This document shows positions 24,565 to 36,303 of a stretch of DNA of 64,000 nucleotides, piece after piece (position 1 is the first letter of the stretch; every line of letters starts with the position of its first letter). This DNA comes from Psophocarpus tetragonolobus. Taxonomy: Eukaryota; Streptophyta; Magnoliopsida; Fabales; Fabaceae. Made by a program: the position numbers and the translations under genes. Where the stretch lies: the NCBI GenBank assembly GCA_037954015.1, contig CM075693.1, forward strand, positions 4,870,001-4,934,000, read 5' to 3'. The notes below the pieces were generated by a model that was not told the DNA's origin, ran no database searches, and saw only the letters and a list, made by a program, of their open reading frames with translations.

Positions 24565-25544
24565 AAGGAAAATGGTGTCACATAAGAAGATTATTGATGA
24601 AAAAAAAGATGATCCTATTTGAGTTAATGTCACAAAATAAAATAGAATTCTTTTCTATGTATAATAATATTAAATAATTTTTTATCCGTTAATTAATGTT
24701 TTGTTAAAAGATTATTCGAACTTATTATTTCTTCCTAATTAATTTTTTATAATTTTAAAATATCCGTGCACCAAAAGTTGTTATTTGTTTTTAAATTTAA
24801 TTTCATATATTGTTGACGGGAAAATTTTTTCCTTGTCACTATCAAAATCATTTTAAAATAATAATTACAAAGTTAAACAATTTTATCATACGTGATAATG
24901 AATAATTAATGATAATATAAAATATTTTTACACTATGAATTAAATTATTTTTAATAACGGGAAGAAATTTCAAGTGAATCTAACTCTAGATGAGGATCAG
25001 TTCCATAACTCGTAAAGGATAAAAATTTATAAGGTATCTTAGAATTTCATTGAAAAAAAAGATATCCTAATTTAGGTGGTAATAAAAATAAAAATAAATG
25101 CTAACAAATATCCTAAGCATACTAGTTAAAAAATAAAGAAAAAATGTAAAGATTATTTAAAAAAATGTTTTTCTTGGTTTGAACTAGAGCTAGGTATCTC
25201 GTCATCAGAGGTAATATTGTTCAAACATCATGAGAAACGATTCAGCATAAACTTATGGCATAGTTTGAACTCGACCTCCTAATATTTAAAAAATTGTTAT
25301 TTGGGTTTTTGTTAGCTTTGATTGCATTTTTGTTGGCTTGTACTTTAATTTTATGAAGGAAATGGACAAGGCCTTGATTACTGTTAATATTAATAGTTAG
25401 TAAATTTTCATATGAAATTGTGATATTTTTTTTGTCTTAACTGTATTCATTAGATGTTAATTTTCTCTAGATTAAGAATTATTGAATCCAATTGTTTGTT
25501 TCCGAGTCTTGTTATAAATGAAGATATTTGATCTCACTTTATGT
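24565..25544. other. AT-rich intergenic region
   Basis: No gene or clear element recognised. Confidence 0.55.
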
Positions 25545-26250
25545 ACAAATTGCAGGTAATTAAGGATGGAAGAAAGAAAGGATTGGAAAACTTATGAAGA
25601 AATCGAGAAAAAAGAGTAAGAAAAGACTATTACATTCTCGCTCAAGCTAGATTTTCTCGCTTGACTGGAATGGTCTAGAGGTGGGAAGTGCTTCAGGGAC
25701 ATTCTAGTTTAAGCGAAATCATTCTAACTTAAGCGAGATCATTCTTGCTTGCGCGAGAATTGTCCAAATTTCAAGGGCATTCTGACTCAAGTGAGAAAAT
25801 CTAGCTTGAGTGAGAAGACCTTTCATCAAGTTAAAGTACTTTTCTTGCTTGAGCGAGAATAAGGTAGCTCAAGCGAGAAGTCAATTATAAAAGATCTTAA
25901 ACAAAAAAAAAAGAGTTTGGAAGGAAAAACAGAGGACGAAAGGTAGAAAGAAAGGAATGAAGAGCGGTGGAAGCCGTTTTCTTCAATTCTTCTCCCATTC
26001 CTTATTGTATCATGGCTACCCTAGTTTCCTTTTTGGGATTGAATGTAATTGATTCGAACTCGGATGTATTCTGGTGATATTTATATATAGTAATTTATTT
26101 CTATTTGATATTGATATTTCGTTTTGTTCTTTATGCCTGATTCTATCTGATCAATAAATTCTTGAATTTGATTTTTAAAATTGACTGGAAAGTCTTTCTA
26201 GAAATTTGTTTTGAACGAAATTACTCGATATGTTGCATTGCTAGCAATAG
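25545..26250 (+). repeat. Dispersed repeat with AAGCGAG-like motifs, copy C
   Basis: About ten short variants of CTTAAGCGAGA, CTTGAGCGAGAA and their complements lie within 25635-25885. A tail resembling the other family members follows, with TTCTTC-rich sequence and 'GTAATTTATTTCTATTTG'. It abuts the 3' end of the LINE at 26345. Probably an LTR-like remnant, with no defined ends. Confidence 0.5.
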
Positions 26251-26344
26251 ATTTCAACATATTGATTGCAGTTGGTAACAAAGTTTGAAGCTTTTGGACC
26301 GCCCAGGAACCATAAAAATTAACAAAGAAACAAACTTTATTTAG

Positions 26345-28340
26345 AGAATTTACATGAGCATTATTAGTACACTATTATTTCAGAGGGCCATGCCCCAGGA
26401 CCCAATTATCTTCTTAGAATTTTATCTCTTTTCCATTCCCAACTTGCCAACTCAAATTCCTCTCGACATTGCTCCAAGCTTTGGTAATGTCACGCCAAAA
26501 GTTTGTACCTTGGCGACCTTGATCAATATGAAGTCTCAGTTCCACCATGAGTATACTTGAATCGAACTATCTGTACCCACAAATCATCCGGTCTGTTGAT
26601 CATCCTCCATGTTGCCTTTGAAAGAAGAGCGGTATTGGCTTGCCTTGTCATCCTCAGGCCCAATCCCTGCTTTTTTAGATTTGCACAAGGCTTTCCAACC
26701 TAGCCAATGAATTTTCTGTTGCTATCGGAATCTCCTTATACAAAGTTCTTGCATTTTTATCAATAAAAATTACAAACAGACATAGGCAGAATATTAGTTT
26801 GCATCACGTAATTAGTTAATGCTTGTACTACTAATTTGACCAGTATAAGTCCGTTTGCAAAGGGCAAGGTGTCCCGCTTCCAGTCACTCAATCTTTGCTC
26901 AATTTTATCTTTGAGGAATTGAAAAAACTCTTTAGAAACCTGATAATGTTGCAAAGGGATATCGGGATATTTTCTCAGGTTACATGTCCTTTGTAACCCC
27001 AAGGCTTGAGAAATTTGCTCCTGTCGTTGCCTCTGGATATTTGCAGAGAAATAAATCCTAGTTTTTTCATGATTAATCTTCTGAGCAGAGCTACTACAAA
27101 ACTCTTGTTGGATATAGTTTATCTCCTCAACTTGATTCATAGATGCTTTGACAAACAGGAGTAGATCATTAGTAAATGCTAAATATGCTAATTGAGGTCC
27201 ACCTCTAAAGATTCGAATGGCTTCTAGATATCTTGACCACCACGATTTGTATCATATGAAACAATTTATTGAGGCACATGATGAAGAGATAGGGGGCCAT
27301 AGGGTTACCCTAGCGAACACCTCTTGAAGGTTGAAAAGATTCTAGAGCCTCACCAATTCCATAACATACGCATAGAAGGGGAAGAACTACAATGCCCAAC
27401 CATATTGACAAAATGTTTAGGAAACCCAATATCATTTAACGTATCATTTAACCCATAAGCTTTTTCCAAAATTACTTTTATCACGATCCACCCTTTACTG
27501 CCTTTCTTTCGTTTCATAGAATGGACAACTTCTTGGACAATGATAACATTATTGTGACTGTTACGATTAGGAATGAGACTAGCCTAACACGAACCTAACA
27601 AATTTTCCATAACAATCCTTACCTTATGACAATGATTTTAGTAATTGTTTTATAAGATACATTAGACAGACTAATAGGTGTCAGAAGCTTCATAGAGATA
27701 ACATTATCAACCTTTGGAATAAGAGTAATTAGCATGGAGTTTAAAGACTCTAAGTTCTATGAGTCCTCAAATGCATCTCTGTCATCTTGGAGAATGACTC
27801 TCACCTATAATCTGCCAGTTACTTTTGTAAAACACCACTTGCAAACCATAATCTCCTGACGCCTTGAAATTGCCCATGGTAAAGAGTGTCTTCCTAATCT
27901 CCATTTATGACACAAACTTCCTAAACAATTCATACTCATTACTTGACAGAGGAGGAAATGCCCCATGTATGCTGGCTGGCGTATACTGCTTGTTTTTTGA
28001 AAAAAGATTTTTATAGAACAGGCTCACAAACCTTTCAAGTTCTGTGGGATTAACAATCTAATTACCATTTGCATCCTGAATCATCTCTATTTTATTATTC
28101 CTTCTTCGTATGGCTCTGACACCATGGAAATATCTTGAGTTTTTGTTCCCATAGGTCAGCCACTTAGCCCGTGATTTTGGAAATCATAGGAACTCTTCCT
28201 CCCTGAGTACTTGCTGGTATTGCTGCCAAGTTGCCTTTTGCTTTTGCTCCCAAAAGATAGACCATTGACAAATCAAGTTTTTGTTTATCTTTTCCAGCTA
28301 TGTAATAGCTGATGCTTGTGCCTAGATATATTCCCAAACA
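26345..28340 (-). pseudogene. LINE reverse transcriptase region (ORF2 C-terminal part)
   Basis: Fragments of an L1-type reverse transcriptase appear in order on the minus strand. 'KWLTYGNKNSRYFHGVRAIR' occurs near 28100-28170, 'FKASGDYGLQ' (usually KAPGPDG) near 27855, and 'LAFTNDLLLF' near 27160-27190. The open stretch 27140-26760 has 'KINHEKTRIYFSANI' and 'LSDWKRDTLPFANGLILV'. 'NFWRDITKAW' and 'WQVGNGKEIKF' follow near 26420-26500. The catalytic box, normally F/Y-A-D-D, reads F-T-N-D, so the essential second-from-last Asp is lost as well as the frame. It cannot encode an active polymerase. Confidence 0.85.
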
Positions 28341-28342
28341 CT

Positions 28343-29513
28343 TCATGGTTTCACTGCCACAGTACCTCTTGAAGGTGTTCCACCACCCTTGCCAATCCTT
28401 ATTTTCTCTCCAAAAGGTGGTGAGAAATGTTGAAAATTAGGGTGAGTTAGCCATGTTGCAACAAAATGGAATGATCTTCGTCTCCTATTAGGTTTCCTCT
28501 TAGCCTCTAGATTGGTGAGAACTAGATGGTGATCAGACTTATAAAATGGAAAGTGGTACGAGATATCATTATGGAATCTAAGACGCCATAACAAATTCAC
28601 TAGCAATCTATCTAGCCTTTCCATTAGATTTCCCCTTTGCCAAGTAAATGCGGGACCCTGGAATCCCGCATCCAATAAGCGATTATTTTGCTCGAATTCC
28701 ATGAAATCATTCATCCCCGCCTACAAGGATTTTGTGATCCAAACTCTCTTTCATAGGTCTTTAAGACAACATTGAAATCGCCAACCAACACCCATGGCTC
28801 ATGAATTGATTCAACTAGCTTTGATAAAGATTTCCATAGTACTCTTCTATTCTATTCAGTAGGTGAGGGCTAGCATAAACAACCGTAAGAATCTAGCTAG
28901 TAAGCCTCTTCCATCGTACCTTCAGGTGAATAAATTGAGTATTGACCACTAATACCTCCACACTCCAACAATCATACAGCAAAACATACCAAATTCCACC
29001 AACCCTACCAACGGTTTCCCCAACATACCACCTATCAAACCCCAATCTAGTAACCATCTTATTAGCCCTCACATTATTTATTTGTGTTTCAAGTAAAAAC
29101 ACTAATTGAGCATCGTATTCCTTAGTAATGTCCAACTCTCGCCACGCCGAGCTCGAGCCATCACCAGACGGGGCCGTGCCTGCGCTCGCAGCACTCCCCT
29201 TCTTCATTTGTTCCGTCAGCCCTCGTCCAAGTTTGAAGGGTTTTAATCAACGTGATTTCTGCTCCGCGACCACCGATTTCAACTCCTTCAGCATGACCTT
29301 CTTCATGTTGGTTTTGCTGCCGTTGCCGTGTTCTTCACGATCCCCTACAACGTTCATTGTCTTTCTGCATTTCACAAATGGGCTGGCTTCACACACCCCC
29401 ATTTTGCTGAATCTCACCCCTATAGGATTGGGCTGATGCCCATTTGGTTTCCCATTTCCTTCACCATCCACCGAAAGACAACCTTCTTCAATTATCAACA
29501 CACGCATTTTCAT
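28343..29513 (-). pseudogene. LINE apurinic-type endonuclease region (ORF2 N-terminal part)
   Basis: Minus-strand fragments match the endonuclease/exonuclease/phosphatase domain that opens plant L1 ORF2. 'AQLVFLLETQINN' with 'LGFDRWYVGETVGRVGGIWY' lies at about 29120-28960. 'GDFNVV' (catalytic GDFN) is at 28782-28765. 'LLDAGFQGPAFTWQRG' and 'ERLDRLLVN' are in 28714-28600. 'SDHHLVL', the catalytic Asp-His pair, is near 28530. The three pieces lie in different frames with stops between them, so the domain is complete in content but not translatable. The segment 29513-29210 is a linker of unknown role. Confidence 0.85.
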
Positions 29514-29529
29514 GTCACACTTACCATTT

Positions 29530-30670
29530 TTTTATTTAACACCTGTCCACCTAAATAAATTTTGAAAAACTCAAAAATATCCTAACAACTATCATAATAA
29601 ATTACCTTATCGATTTGAACATCTACTTTGATAAATTAACCTTACTCATATTTCAAAATAAAATAACTTATTATATGAAAAAATCTTTCCGAACAAAGAA
29701 AAAAATAATTAAAAATTTATTTAACTATTTACATTATCTTTATAATATTTTATATTTTAATATATAATTTATTTGTAATATATTTTTTTTAACATTTTAT
29801 TAAAATTTTATACGATAAAATATAAAAATAAATTAAATATAAAATTTATGATGAAATTTTCTCTTACAATTTTTTGCTTATTCGACAATATATTGTTAGA
29901 GAAGTAAAGAAATTTGTAAATTACTCTAATTATTTCGAATATAATTATATGACGTTAATTACTCTAATTACTTTGAGTCTAATTCCTTTAATTACTCTCT
30001 CCATCCCTCATTACTCTAATTATTTTGAGTCTAAAGACATAACGTTAATTACTCTAATTACTTTGAGTCTAAAGACATAACGTTAATTACTCTAATTACT
30101 TTGAGTCTAATTACTCTAGTTACATTAATTACATGATGTTAATGACTCTAATTACTTTAAGTCTAATTACTCTAGTTACATTAATTATATGACGTTAATT
30201 ACTCTAATTACTTTGAGTCTAATTCCTCTAATTACACTCCCCGTCATCCCTTGTTACTCTAATTACTTTTCTAATTAATTTGAGACTAATTACATGACAT
30301 TAATTACTCTAATTACACACTGACGTTAATTATTCTAATTATTCTAATTATTATTATTATTATTATTATCATTATCGTAATTACACTTACGTTAATTACT
30401 TTAATTATTATTATTATTTCCGATTACTTTAATTATTATTATTATTTCCGTTAAAATTAAATTGAGACTAACAATAATTATGAATAATTTAATTTTTGGT
30501 TACAATTAAATTAAGATTAACAACATACATGAGTAATAATTTTTTTAAAATTTGCATTTTTTTTGTTATTCATAACGGTGTACAGCGGGAGAGTAAAAAT
30601 TAAAGAGTATATTAATATTTTTCTAATAGATGAGAAATAAAAATTGAGTAAGTATGAAATAAAAATCAAA
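29530..30670. repeat. AT-rich tandem-repeat block inside the LINE
   Basis: From about 29920 to 30430 the sequence repeats a ~33-42-bp unit built from GACGTTAATTACTCTAATTA, CTTTGAGTCTAA and an optional AGACATAA. About ten imperfect copies grade into (ATT)n near 30345-30370 and 30405-30440. The flanks 29530-29870 are A/T-only filler. It interrupts a LINE whose coding pieces lie on either side, so it is either an insertion or a local expansion. Confidence 0.75.
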
Positions 30671-30761
30671 ATTTACTTTCCCTTAGCTATTATGAGCAAT
30701 TAACCATGGGCCATAATATGATTTGAAACCTTCGTACCATCCTCATTATTAGCGGTTACAT

Positions 30762-31747
30762 TCAATTTATCATTAGAAATAAATTCCCCATTATTGTAAA
30801 CGGAAACGTCTGTTGCTGCTCCCATATTTCTCGATTCCATTGGGCTGCCACCATCAACTTCCTTCTCCTTTCACTTCTCCTATGCCAACCCTTCCAGACA
30901 ATGGTCATTCTTATGACCATACCTCCCACACCTAAAACAAATTTTATGAAGCCCTTCATATTGTAGCTGTAATAGATATCCTCTTGCAATCACCTCGTAC
31001 TGCAGCGGTTCATTGATATTTATCTCAACATATATTCTTGTATATCGCCCTCTTGCTTGAATTGCCGTTAGCTGATAAACTTTTAACATGGTGCCTAAGG
31101 TCGGTCTCACCCTTCCCAGAAAGGCGTCATTGTAAAGTTCAATGGGAAAATTTGGTATACGTACCCACACTACCATTTTTTTAGCCACCCCTACATTTTT
31201 CATAAAAAAGGTCTCCACCACTGCACCAAAATGTAGTAGTTCGCCACCATCCATGAACCCTCAAAATAGCTAGTTAAAATCCTCATGTGAAGAAAAAAGT
31301 ATTTAATAATAATTATTGGACATATCAATAATCTTTAGAGACTCTTCTTTTCCCAGTCATGTTGCACCTTGGCTTTAGAGCAAACGAACCTCACTTTCTT
31401 CCCTAGAACAGTCACCATTAGGGACCCCTTCCATGGCTTTTACCATTTGCTGAATTCTTCATCTAACACCTGAATCTTTTTATACCTAACAATATCTTCC
31501 TTTTTAAGAACCGGAGAGGGTAACTCCGATTCCAACATCTTGAAACATCTGCCATCAAATTCAGTAATCTTGCTTTGTACGACTCCTCCATCCCTTTATT
31601 AGGCAGAATTTTCATCCCCTCCACCATTTGAGGCACATCTCCATGAGCTTCCGTTTTCCGCTTGACTTTCTGATTACTTCGAGCAAACAAATCTTCCTTC
31701 TCCTTCGAAACTTCCTTAGAAACCCTATTGGAACTCTCACACACCAT
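30762..31747 (-). pseudogene. LINE ORF1 (DUF4283-like domain and CCHC zinc knuckle)
   Basis: The minus-strand open stretch 31747-31463 gives a basic Lys/Arg-rich N-terminal part. The stretch 31254-30880 gives 'KMVVWVRIPNFPIELYNDAF' and 'YEGLHKICFRCGRYGHKNDH', that is a DUF4283-type nucleic-acid-binding domain followed by a C-x2-C-x4-H-x4-C knuckle completed by Cys. Plant L1 ORF1 proteins have exactly this order and bind the element RNA. The parts lie in different frames separated by about 200 bases with stops, so it is a pseudogene. Confidence 0.8.
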
Positions 31748-31750
31748 TTT

Positions 31751-33053
31751 TAATAATTAGATATATATTTTTTGACTTGTACTACTTGTAGAGGGTAGTG
31801 TTGAATCTCGATTACATATATAAATAATGCTTATTTTACATTAAAAAAAGACTGAAGTTCTAAGATATACTCCCATAAATCATCAACAAAAAATTAGTTT
31901 TTTATTTACTATTTTAATAACTATGCGGGGCTGAAAATTCATTTTGGAAATTGAATATTGGATTTTTTTAAAGAACTAAAAAGATTTGTAGTAAAATAAT
32001 AAATGCCAGATATTTTGAAGTACTATTTCTGTATCATTTCAAAATAAGTGTTACTTTAACTTATTATACAAATTAAAAAGAACTAGATAGTGATAATTTA
32101 TAAAACAAACATATTATTAATATCACATTTAAAAACTAAAGTGATATATATATTAAGAATGTTGGTTGTAAAAATCAATTTATATTACAAATATAGCTAA
32201 TATAATATTTTAATCGTACACCTTACAACACCTTAGTTTTCTTTTCTTAAAAAATATCCATTTGTTTCTTCATTTAGCACCAACAAATTCATTTGTATCA
32301 CTCCTCAATTTCAAAACTATAAGGTTATTACATATTTATTATAGAAAACATTAATTAATATTTTTATATACTAAAATTCTCTAATGGGATGAGTTTTGTG
32401 TTATTAAAATTATCATTAATAATTAATATTCTTGTTCATAGGTGGTAGTCATATAGTTACTTGTAATATTTAATATATTAGTAAATATAAATAAGGATAT
32501 AATTGAAAAAAGAATATGTTAATAACACTGTTTCAAACCATTTACTAAAGTGATCACCAATTGAATCTGTCTATATTAAAAATTAAAAGCAATATACTTA
32601 ACATAATTTTATTATACTTTAAATAATCTATTATATTTTTAATACTATTATATGATATTTGTTAGGACTAATTCATCGTATTAGTATATGTTAATATTAT
32701 TATGGTTTATTGAACGTGTTTGAGTCCAAATAAATAAACTCAAAAAATAAAAACAGATATTGTGAAGTGTTGTTAAAAAAATGTTTTGAATGTTGCGTTA
32801 GGGAACATGACATTCAAAAGGGTAGAGAGGGTGGAAGACGTTGCTTCAATTGTTCATTCTAGGGTTCAATTACTTAAAATGTGAATCAAATGATGAAATA
32901 ATAGTACCTGATATGAAAAGGGGTACAATTTAAATTTTCTTCTGGAAATTAATTTTTTATTAAGTAAAATGATATTACTTGACAAAATACAAAATGAGAG
33001 GTGCATTAGTAAAAGTGTGGTGTAAGTAGAAAATTTAATAGTATTTGAGTTTA
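31751..33053. other. AT-rich intergenic region
   Basis: No gene or recognised repeat. It ends at the 10-bp target duplication of the MULE. Confidence 0.55.
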
Positions 33054-33063
33054 ATACATATGG

Positions 33064-33575
33064 GGCTGATTGACCCAAGTGAGTTTGTTTTTTAAAAAAA
33101 TTACCGGTATGAGTCTGTTTTGAAACATATTACCAGCGTGGGTCTGTTTTGGTGGTTGACTCGGTCAAACCGCAACTACGAATTGCGGTTTCATTGCCCC
33201 GTCAGCAATGTCATTACGTGGAAGCCAGCGTGAAAAAACGCCCCAGTAAAACCGCAAGTCTGAATTGCGGTTTGACTGGTCTTTGACCAGCACCGTCTTG
33301 TTATCCAATGGGTAAAAAGAAACAGAAAATGATGCACGTAAAACCGCAAGTCAGACTTGCGGTTTGACTGGGGTTTAACCGGCCCCCCATTTACCCAGCG
33401 GTTGCAACGAACGGGTGCGGATATTGAGGAACAGGCGCGGTTTTTTACGCACATAAAACCGCAGATGCGATTTGCGGTTTGAATTAAATAATATTTTTCA
33501 TCGTAAAACCGCAAGTCAGACTTGCGGTTTTACGGGGGTTTAACCGGCCCCCCCTTTACCCAGCGGTTGCAGACG
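33064..33575 (+). repeat. Left terminal inverted repeat of the MULE
   Basis: Matches the reverse complement of 39375-39888 nearly base for base. Both TIRs give the same spurious open frame (33514-33191 on minus, 39438-39761 on plus), which is a quick sign of the inverted identity and not a gene. Confidence 0.92.
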
Positions 33576-33665
33576 AACGGGCGCGATTTTTCACGCACAC
33601 AAACCGCAAGTGCGAACTGCGGTTTTAATAAAAAAATCATAAACCGCAGATGCGAGTTGCGGTTT
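33167..33665. repeat. Seven 25-bp AAACCGCA palindromes in the left TIR and subterminal region
   Basis: Palindromes start at 33167, 33249, 33341, 33456, 33506, 33601 and 33641, each 25 nt. Arms are AAACCGCA(A/G) and its complement with a variable centre. The copies at 33341 and 33506 are perfect 12+1+12. Spacing is 40-115 bp. They are candidates for transposase binding or hairpin-forming sites. Confidence 0.9.
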
Positions 33666-33680
33666 ATGTGGAGTTCGCCT

Positions 33681-33688
33681 CCTATAAA
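33681..33688 (+). promoter_or_regulatory. Candidate TATA box of the PMD gene
   Basis: CTATAAAT just inside the left TIR, about 240 bp before the PMD start codon. A likely 5'-leader intron (GT at about 33812 to AG at 33916) lies between them. Confidence 0.45.
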
Positions 33689-33925
33689 TCTCCCCCCCAA
33701 CCCCACAGAACCGCACACCTTTCCGCCGCATATAATCGCAGACGTAGTTGGAAACTACATAGGGATAATCGAAGAAAGCTTTTGTTTTGTGAAAATTATT
33801 TAGAAATATTGAGGTTAGTTTTCGTATATAATATTTGTTTGTTATTTATTAATTTTGTATTTTGATATATATTATTTTGGGTATTATATTAACATAATGT
33901 TTTGTATTAAATTGTAGCAATTGTC

Positions 33926-36125
33926 ATGGCGTCATCTTCTTCTCGCCCTTCTGTTGATTGTGTTCATTCTGGACCTGTGGAGAATGACGTGTTGTACATG
34001 CAAAATCAACACGTTTCTCAACATATATGGAATGGAGAGGACGACAGAAAACTCTTAATCAGACGTGCAATTCCCACGTATAATGGAGAAGAGTCAATTC
34101 CTCCTCAAATTGTACGATATTTGTGACAAACGGGATTTTACACGGTCGCACAGATGAGTTTTCTTCGTATTAATGCAGGTTTAATTAATGCATTTGTTGA
34201 GCGGTGGAGGCCGGAAACTCATACTTTCCACATGAGATGTGGAGAATGCACTATCACCCTTCAAGATGTTGCAATTTTGTTGGGTTTACAAGTAACTGGC
34301 ATTCCTGTCATAGTTTCAACCAATGTTAATTGGGTTGAACTATGTCAAGAACTGCTTGGCGTTTCACCAAATAACGATGAAATTGATGGTAGCTCTATTC
34401 GAGTTAGTTGGCTAACTCATCATTTTGGTGATATCGCAAATTTTGAAAATAATGAAGAAAATTTACAGAGGTTTACTAGGGCATATATTTTACGCCTCAT
34501 TGGTGGTGCCCTGTTTGTAGATAAATCTAGTAGTAAAGTATCTTTAAGGTATTTGTTATTGTTGCGAGATTTTGCTGAGTGCAGTGCATATGCATGGGGT
34601 GCTGCTGTACTTGGTTTTTTGTATAGAGAACTATGTGTCGCAACAAACTACAAAATAAAATCCATGGGTGGTTTATGCCTATTGATACAGATATGGGCAT
34701 GGGAAAGATTCCCAAAAGTTGCACCCACTGTATTACCCCCATACAAACCAAACAAACCCGTTGGATCAAGGTAATTTCTTTATTGAGTATAATGTTAGTT
34801 AGATTTGAAAATATTATTTGGCAGTTACTTATATAAAATTTAATATTATTCATATAATTTTCGTAGGTGGCTACGACGGGGAAACCGACACATTGGAGCC
34901 ACCGATGATTTAAAACATCATCGTCGTTTGCTGGATACAATGAAGCAAAATGATGTAAGAAAATGTATGTTATGGTTTGTTAATTTTGTGTACGTACTAA
35001 CTAGTTGTTATTTTATATAGGTCATCTGGATGCCATATCCAAACGAAGTTGTGGCACAGTTACCCCCGATATGCTTAGAAGGGGTTAACGCGTGGAAATC
35101 TGTTGTGCCATTGCTTTGTTTTAATATTTGTGAATGGCATCAACCAGATAGAGTAATGCGGCAGTTTGGCATGCGCCAACCCATACCCCGTCCTCCTTTG
35201 CAGCCAAAAAAATTACATGGGTTGACTATGCGAGGAAAAGGTTCTGAAAATTGGCTTATGTTGTTGCAACCAGCCATTGCAATATGGAACAACATAGACC
35301 AATTTAGGGTCGAAGAAACTGGAAGTCAGGTTGGAGAACTGACATTCAACTCTGAGTACATGGTTTGGTATCGTGCCAAAACGAAAATGTTTATCGACCC
35401 AAGAAATGCAAGAGCATCGTTGTTGGTAAAATTTGTCATAGTTATCCAATTTGTTTTTTATTTTTTGCAATAAAATTTTTATGGTTTTAATGTTTTCCAT
35501 TCTGTTTTTATTGTAGGGTGAAGTTGGAGAGACATTATCGTATATGGTGTCGCCAGAGGGAAGAAACAAGTGGTCAGTGGACGATTTAGTCCCATATGTT
35601 GATAAAATAATGGTCTTGTTGGAAGATGAAGATCGAATCACACGAGCGGCAGTGCCAGCACCCGAAAGTATGCCTGAGGTGGATGTTCCAGATTTTCACG
35701 TTAAAGAGTCATATCGTGAAAGTCGTGGTCTAACTAGAAGGAGGGACGTCGTTCAGGCAGAAGTTTATCCTGTTCCTAATTTGCCTGAACGTCAAGAAGG
35801 CATATATTATACACCGACACAACTAACTGGAAATATGCCTTCTACTTACTATTATCCGTCTCAGACAGACGTAGGATCATCTTACCAAGGTCGTATACCG
35901 TACGGTGGTGGCATGCCCCAAGGCCATATTTTTCAACAAATATTTGGATCACTTTGCACACCGGAGATGCCAGGACAGCAACAACCCGCAACGACAGCAG
36001 CTATCGCCGAACCGCAATTCGATATACCTTGGGATTCTCCCTATGCTGCCGCAAGTCTAGGATTAGGTGGACAATTTGATCCAAACTCATGCCAAAATGT
36101 AAACGATGATGATGATGCTCAATGA
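33926..36125 (+). pseudogene. Plant mobile domain (PMD, MAIN-like) gene of the MULE, one nonsense codon
   Basis: Four exons: 33926-34770, 34867-34954, 35021-35425, 35517-36125 (1947 nt, 648 codons plus stop), with GT-AG junctions and one continuous frame except for TGA at codon 67 (34124-34126). The context 'QIVRYL-stop-QTGFY' suggests a former CGA arginine codon. The PMD core is clear: 'RWRPETHTFHMRCGECTITL', 'DVAILLGLQVTG', and 'MGGLCLLIQIWAWERFP'. The C-terminal third is low-complexity and ends in Asp-rich sequence. PMD proteins such as Arabidopsis MAIN/MAIL1 affect TE silencing and gene expression, and related domains ride in MULEs. The role of the TE copy is unknown. Re-initiation at the Met of 'MSFLRINAG' (34154) could still give about 572 residues. 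Confidence 0.88.
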
Positions 36126-36303
36126 ATTATTTTTTTATTTTGACTTCAGTTTTTTTTATTCTTTTTTAAAGTTATTATTGTAATGTTTACGAAAATAAAT
36201 GGTAACAAATTATAAAATATGACAACGTTGCAAATGTCCGAAATAGATAATAATAAATTATAACATATAACAACGTTGAAAAACAGAATAACATTTAAGG
36301 TAA

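Larger units (their letters stand above)
26345..31750 (-). mobile_element. Degraded L1-type LINE retrotransposon
   Basis: On the minus strand the order is that of a plant L1 element: ORF1 with a DUF4283-type domain and CCHC knuckle (31747-30762), then endonuclease (29513-28343), then reverse transcriptase and the start of zf-RVT (28340-26345). Frames are broken by stops and shifts, and the 3' part after the zf-RVT start is missing. A block of AT-rich tandem repeats (29530-30670) separates ORF1 from the endonuclease. No target duplication was identified. Confidence 0.85.

Noticed and set aside
29128..29436. Plus-strand frames across 29128-29558
   Set aside because: Antisense to the LINE endonuclease region.
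33191..33514. 107-residue frame, duplicated almost identically at 39438-39761
   Set aside because: The two frames lie inside the two inverted MULE ends, so identity is due to the TIRs. The peptide is built from AAACCGC palindromes and has no domain.
33167..33665. Regularly spaced palindromic repeats resembling a CRISPR array
   Set aside because: Spacing is irregular (40-115 bp), the intervening sequence is itself repeated in the TIR partner, there are no cas genes, and the context is a plant transposon.
34527..34940. 137-residue minus frame
   Set aside because: Antisense shadow of the PMD gene exons 1-2.
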